This document shows positions 1-7,413 of a stretch of 64,000 nt of DNA, one piece after another. The translations under genes were made by a program, and so were the position numbers. The DNA comes from GCA-002726655 sp046582185 (GTDB taxonomy: Bacteria; Pseudomonadota; Gammaproteobacteria; Pseudomonadales; Azotimanducaceae), in contig JAYGEX010000018.1 in NCBI GenBank assembly GCA_046582185.1, positions 62,001 through 126,000 of the forward strand. Reading direction: 5' to 3'. The notes below the pieces were generated by a model. The model did no database searches, had not been told where the DNA came from, and saw only the letters and a list, made by a program, of their open reading frames with translations. Position 1 is the stretch's first letter. Every line of letters starts with the position of its first letter.

Positions 1-190
1 CAATCTCACGTACTTCTCGCGCCGGTATATCTGCAGCCACCAGGATCGGCGTTAGAACCAGAGTCAGCCCTGAGCGCACTTCATCAAGATAGTTAGACAT
101 ATGATCAACAATCATAAGGACAGCGGACAAGATGAACAAGCTAATCATCTTGTACCCAATTGTTGATTCTTCAAGAAATAGAGATTTGAT
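1..190 (-). CDS. mreC: Rod shape-determining protein MreC (N-terminal part, cut by window edge)
   Basis: This is the first ~60 codons of a minus-strand gene that runs off the left edge. The translation has a short basic leader (IKSLF), a hydrophobic membrane segment (MISLFILSAVLMIVDH), then YLDEVRSGLTLVLTPILVAADIPAREV. That is the MreC N-terminal pattern: cytoplasmic tail, one TM helix, periplasmic part. It lies just downstream of mreB, the usual order in the shape operon, where MreC links MreB filaments to the elongasome. The start is uncertain. The family-like tail begins at an ATC codon (190..188) with an AGGG about 9 nt upstream. No ATG, GTG or TTG lies between the upstream stop and the ATG at 148..146, which is the conventional alternative. 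Confidence 0.8.
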   Translation of the reverse strand, partial: MKSLFLEESTIGYKMISLFILSAVLMIVDHMSNYLDEVRSGLTLVLTPILVAADIPAREVREI

Positions 191-327
191 TTTTGATTGC
201 CCTGGTGAGTTCTAGATCGACCAACTAAAACCAATATATTCGAGTGAGCCCTCGACAATCTTTGACTGAAATTAAGTGCGTCCCTTCCCTTGAACGAACA
301 ACTCCTCGTGGTCGAATTTCAGTCTAA

Positions 328-1368
328 CTAAATTGAGAGCAGGTCACTGTCCCCTCTTTCATCCATAATCTCCAGCGCCCTGGCGACGCCTAAAGCAACG
401 CAAGTCAGGGGGTTCTCCGCTACAATTACGGGGAGTCCTGTCTCATGAGCCAGCAGCCTGTCTAATTCCCGGAGCATAGCACCACCACCGGTCAGCACAA
501 TCCCGCACTCCGCTATATCAGCAGCTAACTCAGGAGGTGTTTGCTCCAGAGCACTTTTAACCGCCTGGACGATGACAGAGAGAGGCTCTTGTAGAGCTTC
601 GAGAATCTCATTGCTGTTTAAGGTGAAACTTCTCGGGACACCTTCTGCTAAATTTCGGCCCCGTACATCCATTTCTCGAACATCATTACATGGAAAGGCC
701 ATTCCAATTTCCTGTTTAATTCGCTCTGCCGTGGCATCACCAATCAAACTCCCCTGAGTGCGCCTTACATAAGCCGTTATCGACTCGTCAAATCGATCGC
801 CGCCGACACGCAATGACTGAGCGTAAACTGAGCCATTAAGAGATATGATCGCAATCTCTGTAGTCCCACCGCCAATATCAACAACCATTGTTCCTACTGC
901 TTCGTGGACTGGCAACCCGGCACCAATTGCTGCAGCCATCGGCTCTGCTATCAATCTGACATCACGTGCACCGGCGCCGATTACGGACTCTCTGATGGCG
1001 CGGCGCTCAACCTCTGTAGACTGACATGGAACACAAACGAGCACCCGGGGGCTCGGCCTGATAAAACTGTTCTCATGAACTTTCTTGATAAAATATTGCA
1101 ACATTTTTTCAGTGATCTGGAAATCTGCAATGACGCCATCTTTTAAAGGTCTGATTGCGGTGATATTTGCAGGCGTTCGCCCAAGCATACGTTTTGCGTC
1201 AATTCCGACTGCCGCAACACTTTTCTGGTTGTTGCGATTGTTCCTAATGGCAACAACAGACGGCTCATCGAGGACGATCCCTTTCTCGCGCACATAAATC
1301 AAAGTGTTCGCAGTACCGAGATCAATAGCGAGGTCATTAGAAAACAATCCGCGCAGTTTCTTAAACAT
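328..1368 (-). CDS. mreB: Rod shape-determining protein MreB (actin-like ATPase)
   Basis: Bacterial actin homologue that polymerises at the inner membrane and guides lateral cell-wall synthesis. It is 346 residues, the usual length. Nucleotide-binding motifs are visible: DLGTANT near residue 16, DIGGGTTEIAII near 160 and TGGGAML near 290. The start is the ATG at 1368 (MFKKLRGLFSNDLAIDLGTA), preceded by an AGAGG ribosome site; an upstream in-frame codon would add six untypical residues. mreC follows on the same strand after about 140 bp. That gap has an inverted repeat (264-273 with 315-324) that could form a weak hairpin. The gene diverges from gatCAB across a ~600 bp intergenic region holding two copies of the dispersed repeat. 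Confidence 0.97.
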   Translation of the reverse strand: MFKKLRGLFSNDLAIDLGTANTLIYVREKGIVLDEPSVVAIRNNRNNQKSVAAVGIDAKRMLGRTPANITAIRPLKDGVIADFQITEKMLQYFIKKVHENSFIRPSPRVLVCVPCQSTEVERRAIRESVIGAGARDVRLIAEPMAAAIGAGLPVHEAVGTMVVDIGGGTTEIAIISLNGSVYAQSLRVGGDRFDESITAYVRRTQGSLIGDATAERIKQEIGMAFPCNDVREMDVRGRNLAEGVPRSFTLNSNEILEALQEPLSVIVQAVKSALEQTPPELAADIAECGIVLTGGGAMLRELDRLLAHETGLPVIVAENPLTCVALGVARALEIMDERGDSDLLSI

Positions 1369-1620
1369 GGAATGTGCCTCTGCCAAAATTTTGGATGAGA
1401 TCCAATTGTAACTTAACCATCGGGATTTACGGCCTTATTATCTAGTTTCAAAAAATCCGTAACTCTATCATTTGTTGAGGTTTTTTAACAACTTATTAGT
1501 TCCATAGGAGCACAATAATCAAGCAGCAAATACAAGCTCTAAACAGCTTCACGGAGATCAATACCCCATCTTAATACTTAAGGCTGGCCCATTATGTGAC
1601 GCAGATAGACCTACTGGTAA

Positions 1621-1746
1621 TTAGTTCTTGACCGTAGAGCCCTAATATCGACAGAAACTACCAAATTGCAGAAAGCTGTCATCAATATAAACCACCACTT
1701 AGAAAAGAACTCATACCGGGGAAGTTCAATCACGGACGAGCACTAA
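1621..1746 (+). repeat. Dispersed inverted-repeat element, copy 1 (tandem pair A)
   Basis: Begins TTAGTTCTTGACCGTA and ends GGACGAGCACTAA, so its ends are imperfect inverted repeats of each other. It carries the inner CCGGGGAAGT motif seen in the other copies. The next copy follows directly in the same orientation. No ORF inside. Size about 126 bp. Confidence 0.65.
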
Positions 1747-1875
1747 GTAGTTCTTGTCCGTAAAGTAGATGTATCAGACAAAAAGACATTGGCTCTTTGT
1801 GATTATGCATACAAAACAATTACTTACGAAGGAACAAGTACCGGCAGTGCTAGAATGCGGACAAGAAATAGTTAA
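1747..1875 (+). repeat. Dispersed inverted-repeat element, copy 2 (tandem pair A)
   Basis: Left end TAGTTCTTGTCCGTAAAG; right end CGGACAAGAAATAGTTAA is its approximate reverse complement. The inner part reads ACAAAACAATTACTTACGAA then GGAACAAGTACCGGC, matching the inner motif of copies near 29.3 kb and 60.0 kb. It lies upstream of gatC. Confidence 0.7.
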
Positions 1876-1922
1876 TCTTTTGAAAAGCACCGAAGAAACA
1901 TCATTTTATTGTTGAATTCATA

Positions 1923-1951
1923 TTGCAGAAGCAGGCAAAGATAACTAGCAT
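1923..1951 (+). promoter_or_regulatory. Candidate sigma-70 promoter for gatCAB
   Basis: TTGCAG (1923-1928), a 17-nt spacer and TAGCAT (1946-1951). Each box matches consensus at four of six positions. It sits about 35 bp upstream of the gatC start. By-eye call only. Confidence 0.35.
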
Positions 1952-1986
1952 TCGACGCCCTTAACGGGCCGTTTTCGGAGATATCC

Positions 1987-2274
1987 TTGGAAATTGATAG
2001 AAAAGTTGTTACAGAAATTGCCGAACTGGCGCAACTGCAAATTGTTGATGGCGAAATTGACCGGGTTATCCAGAAGATGAACGAAGTTCTGGAGATGGTT
2101 GACGAAATGCAGGCCGTGGATACCACCGGGGTCGAACCCATGGCCCATCCCATGGATGCAAACCAGATTCTGCGCGCCGATGAGGTCACCGAAAGTGACA
2201 ATCGCGAGCAATACCAGGAGATTGCACCAGATACGGAGAACGGATTCTACCTGGTACCAAGGGTTGTCGAATAG
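1987..2274 (+). CDS. gatC: Asp-tRNA(Asn)/Glu-tRNA(Gln) amidotransferase subunit C
   Basis: Small subunit of the GatCAB amidotransferase, which converts mischarged Glu-tRNA(Gln) or Asp-tRNA(Asn) to the correct amide form. The 95-residue product has the family pattern: RKVVTEIAELAQL at the N-terminus, a VDTTGVEPMAHP motif in the middle, and a C-terminal FYLVPRVVE tail. The start is a TTG codon with a GGAG ribosome site 7 nt upstream; no ATG fits the conserved N-terminus. The stop TAG overlaps the gatA GTG by one base, implying translational coupling. First gene of a gatCAB operon. Confidence 0.95.
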   Translation: MEIDRKVVTEIAELAQLQIVDGEIDRVIQKMNEVLEMVDEMQAVDTTGVEPMAHPMDANQILRADEVTESDNREQYQEIAPDTENGFYLVPRVVE

Positions 2275-3728
2275 TGCCGCACCTACTAACACTCAAGGAA
2301 CAATGTTCAGCTCTCGACCGGGGTGATTTTTCTTCGGAAGAACTGACACGCCACTACCTGGCTCGAATCACAGCTTCCGAACAGTACAATGCATTTATTA
2401 CGGTTACCGCAGAATCTGCCATTATCACTGCCCGACAATCTGATCAGGTTAGAGCGAAAGGTAAGGTCGGCAAGCTCCAGGGCATTCCGATTGCACACAA
2501 GGATATCTTCTGCACCGAAGGCATTAGAACCTCTGCAGGCTCACATATGCTGGACAATTTTATCGCCCCCTATAGCGCAACAGTCGTCAACAATCTCTCT
2601 TCTGCGGGCGCCATCATGCTTGGCAAAACAAATATGGATGAGTTTGCAATGGGCTCATCCAATGAAAACAGCTATTACGGAAGCGTCCGCAACCCCTGGA
2701 ATACTGACCATGTACCGGGAGGATCATCCGGCGGCTCCGCAGCCGCCGTAGCGGCTCGGTTGTGCTCTAGCGCAACTGGAACAGACACTGGCGGATCAAT
2801 TCGCCAGCCCGCAGCACTTTGCGGCATTACCGGGATTAAACCTACCTACGGCAGGATATCCCGCTGGGGCATGATTGCCTATGCCTCAAGCCTGGACCAG
2901 GCAGGTCCCATGACCCGTACGGCCGAAGATGCTGCCCTCATGTTGGAGGTGATGGCGGGATATGACAGCAAAGACTCCACCTGCATCAATGCAGAAGTAC
3001 CTAATTATTTAGAGACTCTCAACAATCCAATCAAAGGTTTACGTATTGGTCTCTGCAAGGAATTTTTTGAAGAAGGGCTGGACAGTGATACGGAAGAACA
3101 ACTACGTACTGCCATCATTGTATTCGAACAAATGGGCGCTGAAATATCCGAGATCAGCTTGCCTAATATGAAACACTCTATCCCCGCATACTACGTCATC
3201 GCACCTGCGGAGTGTTCTGCGAACCTGTCCCGATATGACGGTGTGAGATTTGGCTACCGCTGCGAATCACCTGAAGATCTACAGGATCTTTACAAGAGAT
3301 CCCGGAGTGAAGCTCTGGGCAATGAAGTTAAGCAGCGAATACTTGTGGGTACATTTGCGCTCTCAGCGGGTTACTACGATGCTTACTATCGCAAGGCGCA
3401 GCAAATTCGCCGGCTGATAAAGAACGACTTCCAGCACGCATTTCAGCAAGTTGACGTCATCCTCGGACCAACCACGCCCGGCCCTGCATTCAAGATTGGA
3501 GAGAAGACGGATGATCCTGTCGCAATGTACATGCAGGATATCTACACCATCGCCTCTAATCTGGCAGGCTTACCTGCAATGTCTATCCCTGCGGGAATGA
3601 GCACTGGCCTTCCCCTGGGACTGCAACTGATAGGCAACTATCTTGACGAGGCAAAATTATTAAATGCCGCCCACCAATTTCAACAACATACTGACTGGCA
3701 TCAGCAAATGCCGGAAGGTTTGATATGA
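2274..3728 (+). CDS. gatA: Asp-tRNA(Asn)/Glu-tRNA(Gln) amidotransferase subunit A (glutaminase)
   Basis: Amidase-signature subunit that hydrolyses glutamine and channels ammonia to GatB. At 484 residues it has family length. The Ser-cisSer-Lys triad can be read as K76 (in IAHKDIF), S152 (in GGSSGGSAAAVAA) and S176 (in GTDTGGSIRQPA), with the expected 24-residue spacing between the serines. The start is GTG, sharing a base with the gatC stop. The 3' end overlaps gatB by four bases (ATGA), so all three genes are likely one transcript with coupled translation. Confidence 0.97.
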   Translation: MPHLLTLKEQCSALDRGDFSSEELTRHYLARITASEQYNAFITVTAESAIITARQSDQVRAKGKVGKLQGIPIAHKDIFCTEGIRTSAGSHMLDNFIAPYSATVVNNLSSAGAIMLGKTNMDEFAMGSSNENSYYGSVRNPWNTDHVPGGSSGGSAAAVAARLCSSATGTDTGGSIRQPAALCGITGIKPTYGRISRWGMIAYASSLDQAGPMTRTAEDAALMLEVMAGYDSKDSTCINAEVPNYLETLNNPIKGLRIGLCKEFFEEGLDSDTEEQLRTAIIVFEQMGAEISEISLPNMKHSIPAYYVIAPAECSANLSRYDGVRFGYRCESPEDLQDLYKRSRSEALGNEVKQRILVGTFALSAGYYDAYYRKAQQIRRLIKNDFQHAFQQVDVILGPTTPGPAFKIGEKTDDPVAMYMQDIYTIASNLAGLPAMSIPAGMSTGLPLGLQLIGNYLDEAKLLNAAHQFQQHTDWHQQMPEGLI

Positions 3729-5182
3729 ATACCGCGACACAATGGGAAGTTGTCATTGGTCTTGAAATCCATGTACAGCTCAGTACTCAATCGAAGATCT
3801 TCTCCGGTGCAAGCACACAATTTGGATCGGAACCTAATTCTCAAGCCTGTCCCATCGACCTGGCAATGCCAGGAGTTCTGCCCGTGGTCAACGCCCAAGT
3901 TTACCCAAAAGCTATCGCATTTGGATTGAGCATCGGAGCGGACATCGGAATGAAGTCAGCGTTTGACCGCAAAAATTATTTTTATCCCGATTCGCCAAAA
4001 GGCTACCAAATAACACAGATGGATCACCCCATCGTCCTGGGTGGAAAGATAGACATAACACTTGATACAGGTGAGACAAAGACAATCAACATTACCCGGG
4101 CCCATCTTGAGGAAGATGCCGGTAAATCCCTGCATGAGGAATTTCAAGGGATGACAGGAATCGATCTAAACAGGGCGGGGACGCCGCTACTGGAGATAGT
4201 ATCAGAACCTGAAATGTCTTCTGCGGCGGAGGCTGTTGCTTATGCACGGCAAATCCATCAACTGGTGACATACCTTAATGTATCAGATGGAAATATGTCC
4301 CAGGGTTCTCTGCGCTGTGACGCCAATGTTTCGATCCGGCCGGTCGGGGAGACTGAGCTTGGTACTCGAACTGAAACCAAGAACGTGAATTCCTTTCGAT
4401 TTTTGGAGAAGGCTATTCTCTTTGAAATTGAGCGCCAAATTAATGTACTGGAAAGCGGCGGCAGAATCATACAGGAGACTCGCCTTTATGATCCGGACAA
4501 GGATGAGACTCGACCAATGCGAAGCAAGGAGACGGCAACAGACTACCGCTACTTTCCGGAACCTGACCTGCTTCCAGTTATCATCGATGATGCATTTGTT
4601 GAGGCAATACGAATTGCTATGCCGGAATTACCTGCAGCAAAGCGAACTCGATTCCAGGCAGAATACGGCATGTCATCTAACGATGCTGCAACCCTAACGG
4701 GCAGCGCAGAACTTGCAGACTATTTTGAATCTGTCGCAGAAAAGAGCGGTAACCCGCGATTGGCAGCTAACTGGGTTCGCGTTGAGCTCCTTGGTAAATT
4801 GAACAGGGAATCGATCACCCTTGATGCAGTACCTGTAACAGCTGCCCAATTGGGTGCGCTTATTTCAAGAATCGACGACGATACGATATCAGGCAAAATA
4901 GCAAAAACTGTTTTTGAAGCACTTTGGAAGGGTGAGGCGAAAAATGCAGACGAATTCATTGAGGCGCAAGGACTAAAACAGGTTTCAGACAGCACGAAGC
5001 TTGCCCCCCTAATCGATGACATCATCAGGAACAACCCAAAACAGGCTGAGCAATATCGCGGCGGCAAGACCAAACTACTTGGTTTCTTTGTGGGTCAGGT
5101 CATGAAAGAAACCAAGGGCAAAGCCAACCCCCAGCAGGTCAATCAGCTAGTCACTGAACGCCTTGCCGATGGCGACAACTAA
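3725..5182 (+). CDS. gatB: Asp-tRNA(Asn)/Glu-tRNA(Gln) amidotransferase subunit B
   Basis: Kinase/transamidase and tRNA-binding subunit of GatCAB. The 485-residue protein opens with WEVVIGLEIHVQLSTQSKIF, the GatB signature, and carries DRKNYFYPDSPKGYQITQ and EEDAGKS motifs of the catalytic cradle. The C-terminal 150 residues form the YqeY-like tRNA-binding tail, ending VNQLVTERL. A separate yqeY gene lies near 17 kb. It starts inside the gatA stop. The 3' end overlaps by four bases with the convergent DUF1499 gene, leaving no room for a terminator between them. Confidence 0.97.
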   Translation: MNTATQWEVVIGLEIHVQLSTQSKIFSGASTQFGSEPNSQACPIDLAMPGVLPVVNAQVYPKAIAFGLSIGADIGMKSAFDRKNYFYPDSPKGYQITQMDHPIVLGGKIDITLDTGETKTINITRAHLEEDAGKSLHEEFQGMTGIDLNRAGTPLLEIVSEPEMSSAAEAVAYARQIHQLVTYLNVSDGNMSQGSLRCDANVSIRPVGETELGTRTETKNVNSFRFLEKAILFEIERQINVLESGGRIIQETRLYDPDKDETRPMRSKETATDYRYFPEPDLLPVIIDDAFVEAIRIAMPELPAAKRTRFQAEYGMSSNDAATLTGSAELADYFESVAEKSGNPRLAANWVRVELLGKLNRESITLDAVPVTAAQLGALISRIDDDTISGKIAKTVFEALWKGEAKNADEFIEAQGLKQVSDSTKLAPLIDDIIRNNPKQAEQYRGGKTKLLGFFVGQVMKETKGKANPQQVNQLVTERLADGDN

Positions 5183-5916
5183 AATGCCGTAAGGAAGCGC
5201 TCTATTCTTGCAGCATTCGCCCCTACATCACTGACGCCAACTCTCGAGACAGATCGAATATCTATCCTGGCGCCAGTTGCAGTTTCACTTACTCGAACGA
5301 CGACGTCGTCTTTGAAGCCAAACCACAGCGTCGTCGCAGTAGCTTCTACCAGACCGGATTCAGGATTGGTCGCTATAATTTCGAGGCCCTGCTCCGCAAG
5401 CACCGTTTGAGCGCGCGCTAACGCATCACTTTGAGAGAGCCCTACCTCCAGGGGTTTCACATTTGGATACGCCCCTTTCTGCAATTCAGATAGCTCCTCT
5501 GCAGGCATTTCCTCTGAACCATACTCAAGACCATTGATTGCGTGCACGCGATGTTTAATCAAAGCCTCAAATGCTGGTGGATTAACCATATCTGTGGTGA
5601 TGTCGTGAATCGGCGGCACAGACCTTGCTTTCAGGATCTGCGGCCCCATTACAATAATCGGCAGCAGGCACAATGCCAGCGACACCAATAAAAGATTGCG
5701 ATTCCTGGGAAGGCTATTTTTCACGGCAATCAAGGTAAAAATGGGGCCGATGGCGATCAACAACATTGACCCCAGCAATGACACCATCAGACTCGCCAGA
5801 GATGGCATAAGCGGCACCAGATCAAACTTATAACCAAGTGGCCCAGTCACTAGAATAACAATCATGATTACTGCACTAAGTAACAAGACTCGCGTGGATG
5901 TTTTAAGCTCTTCCAT
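5179..5916 (-). CDS. DUF1499 domain membrane protein
   Basis: A 245-residue protein with three or four hydrophobic segments in its first ~110 residues, followed by a soluble domain of about 130 residues. The C-terminal half shows the DUF1499 pattern: PPIHDITTD near residue 120, then ATTLWFGFKDDVVVRV and IDIRSVSRVGVSDVGANAARI. Function is not established for this family, and I do not assign one. It is likely an inner-membrane protein with the DUF1499 domain on one face. Convergent with gatB (four-base overlap). A degenerate junction of the dispersed repeat (GGGACGACTAACCAGTTCTTGTC, partly) lies about 45 bp upstream of the start. Confidence 0.85.
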   Translation of the reverse strand: MEELKTSTRVLLLSAVIMIVILVTGPLGYKFDLVPLMPSLASLMVSLLGSMLLIAIGPIFTLIAVKNSLPRNRNLLLVSLALCLLPIIVMGPQILKARSVPPIHDITTDMVNPPAFEALIKHRVHAINGLEYGSEEMPAEELSELQKGAYPNVKPLEVGLSQSDALARAQTVLAEQGLEIIATNPESGLVEATATTLWFGFKDDVVVRVSETATGARIDIRSVSRVGVSDVGANAARIERFLTAF

Positions 5917-6524
5917 TACATTGATCCCCAGGGTTAGTCTCCGATTTTACATCGAATTAGGGACGACTAACCAGTTCTTGTCTGGAAACCATCATTGCCG
6001 CTGCTGACCCACCGTTCCAGGTGGCTGGCTCTGTCATAAGTGATTGAATTGCCTGCTTGATGATATTGTATTGGCTTTACACAGGTATAAGACGGGGAAC
6101 CAGCGCTCAGGAGCAAGCCAGATATTGTCCGGATTCCAAGTCCGCCGATGCGAAGTCCTTTGCAAATAATTGCTTTGTATAGCTTACAGCAAGTTAGTTC
6201 TGCATTTTTTTGATATTGTATTTTCAAACAGGAATAAGCTATTAACTGTGACTTCTTCTTTATTTCCAATAAATCAAGCCAGCGTAGATGAACTGCAGAC
6301 ACTAGCGACAGCGCCCGCAGAGAAAACCTTTAGAAATGCCCTTCTTTCCACCTACGAAAGCTCCACTAATAAATGTTCCACTTACTATTGATCCAGCAAA
6401 ATTCGTTCTTAGAATCGGGGCGCATAATACTACTTGCAACGCCGCGGCTTTTCCAGAAGCGCAATGAATCTAATCGCGGCGCTCATCTATCAAAATAACT
6501 CATCTATATACTATGTGAAATACG
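5917..6524. other. Intergenic region with degenerate repeats, no recognised gene
   Basis: About 600 bp without a supportable gene. Near 5961-5976 there is a sequence resembling the head-to-tail junction of two dispersed elements (GGGACGACTAACCAG then TTCTTGTC), with the rest of both copies not recognisable. A direct repeat is visible: GATATTGTATTGGCTTTACA (from about 6062) is echoed by GATATTGTATTTTC-AAACA (from about 6210). Open frames of 111 and 73 codons cross the region but match nothing I know. Confidence 0.5.
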
Positions 6525-7292
6525 CTATCTACCGCCATCAATAACCAACGTTTGCCCGGTCATAAAACTTCCTGCTTTTGATGACAAATATACAGCCATA
6601 CCACCAATCTCCTCGGGCTCGCCAATTCGCTTCAGTGACGCACTGGCAGTAGAGACTTTGAGCGTTTCCGGGTCTTCCCACAGGGCTTTGGCAAAGTCTG
6701 TACGGATTAAACCCGGAGCAATAGCATTCGCCCTGATGTTGTGAACACCATATTCACTGGCAATATTCCGCGCCAGCTGCATATCTGCTGCCTTGGAAAT
6801 CGCGTAAGTCCCGAGGACCTCGCTACCATGCAGACCACCGACGGAAGAGATGATAAGTATGACGCCATCCTTTTGCTCCACCATGCCGGGCAACACCATT
6901 TGGCACAACCAGTGATTGGACTTTACATTCGAATCGAGAATTTTTTCAAAAGCAGAATCAGGAATATCCAGCATCGAGCCGTAAAATGGATTAACAGCTG
7001 CATTACAAACAAGTATATCGACACTGCCGAGACGGCTACGGGTCTCATCCACGAGAAACTGCAATTGTTCCTTATGCCCAATATGGCAAGGAATTGAGGT
7101 GGCACTACCACCGCCGTCGCCAATCACCTCATTTATCTCGTTGGTAACCTGCTCGCACGCATCCTGCTTTCGACTGGACACGACAACTTTGGCGCCATGG
7201 AAGGCCAACTGTTCAGCAATGGATCGACCAATGCCTTTTGTCGATCCAGTGACAATCGCAACCTTTCCGCTAAGATCAAATAAATTTTCCAT
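6525..7292 (-). CDS. SDR-family NAD(P)-dependent oxidoreductase
   Basis: Classical short-chain dehydrogenase/reductase of 255 residues. The Rossmann glycine motif TGSTKGIG lies at residues 15-22, the NAAVNP motif near 90, and the catalytic Ser-Tyr-Lys in ISSVGG and TYAISKAAD near 145-162. It ends FMTGQTLVIDGGR, typical of FabG-like and DHRS4-like members. SSRK after the second strand suggests NADP(H) preference. Substrate cannot be told from sequence. The ATG at 7292 is chosen over the TTG one codon upstream. No operon partner is evident; the next gene on the strand ends 120 bp upstream. Confidence 0.88.
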   Translation of the reverse strand: MENLFDLSGKVAIVTGSTKGIGRSIAEQLAFHGAKVVVSSRKQDACEQVTNEINEVIGDGGGSATSIPCHIGHKEQLQFLVDETRSRLGSVDILVCNAAVNPFYGSMLDIPDSAFEKILDSNVKSNHWLCQMVLPGMVEQKDGVILIISSVGGLHGSEVLGTYAISKAADMQLARNIASEYGVHNIRANAIAPGLIRTDFAKALWEDPETLKVSTASASLKRIGEPEEIGGMAVYLSSKAGSFMTGQTLVIDGGR

Positions 7293-7413
7293 CAAGGCTC
7301 AATCCTTCCATTTTTTTCAGTGGTTTTTGCAGGCCGCCTGAAGTTGGCGGCCAGCAGTGTGTAGAACAGATTAGATTATCATTGCGCAATGTTTCATACC
7401 AGCAGCCCAATGA

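Larger units (their letters stand above)
1387..1986. other. Divergent intergenic region mreB/gatC
   Basis: No convincing gene is present; short open frames here have neither composition nor ribosome sites in their favour. The region must carry the mreB promoter (leftward) and the gatC promoter (rightward). Its middle is filled by two head-to-tail copies of the dispersed inverted-repeat element (1621-1746 and 1747-1875). Just before gatC there is a small GCCC-TTAAC-GGGC hairpin (about 1958-1970) followed by TTTT. It is too short to call a terminator. Confidence 0.6.

Noticed and set aside
1621..1875. Integron attC sites as an explanation for the dispersed repeats
   Set aside because: The ends do not fit RYYYAAC/GTTRRRY core sites, no integrase is present, and the copies flank housekeeping genes, not cassettes.
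5967..6302. 111-codon minus-strand open frame with protein-like end (SHLERWVSSGNDGF)
   Set aside because: No ribosome site, no recognised family, and it crosses repeat debris. Not supported as a gene.
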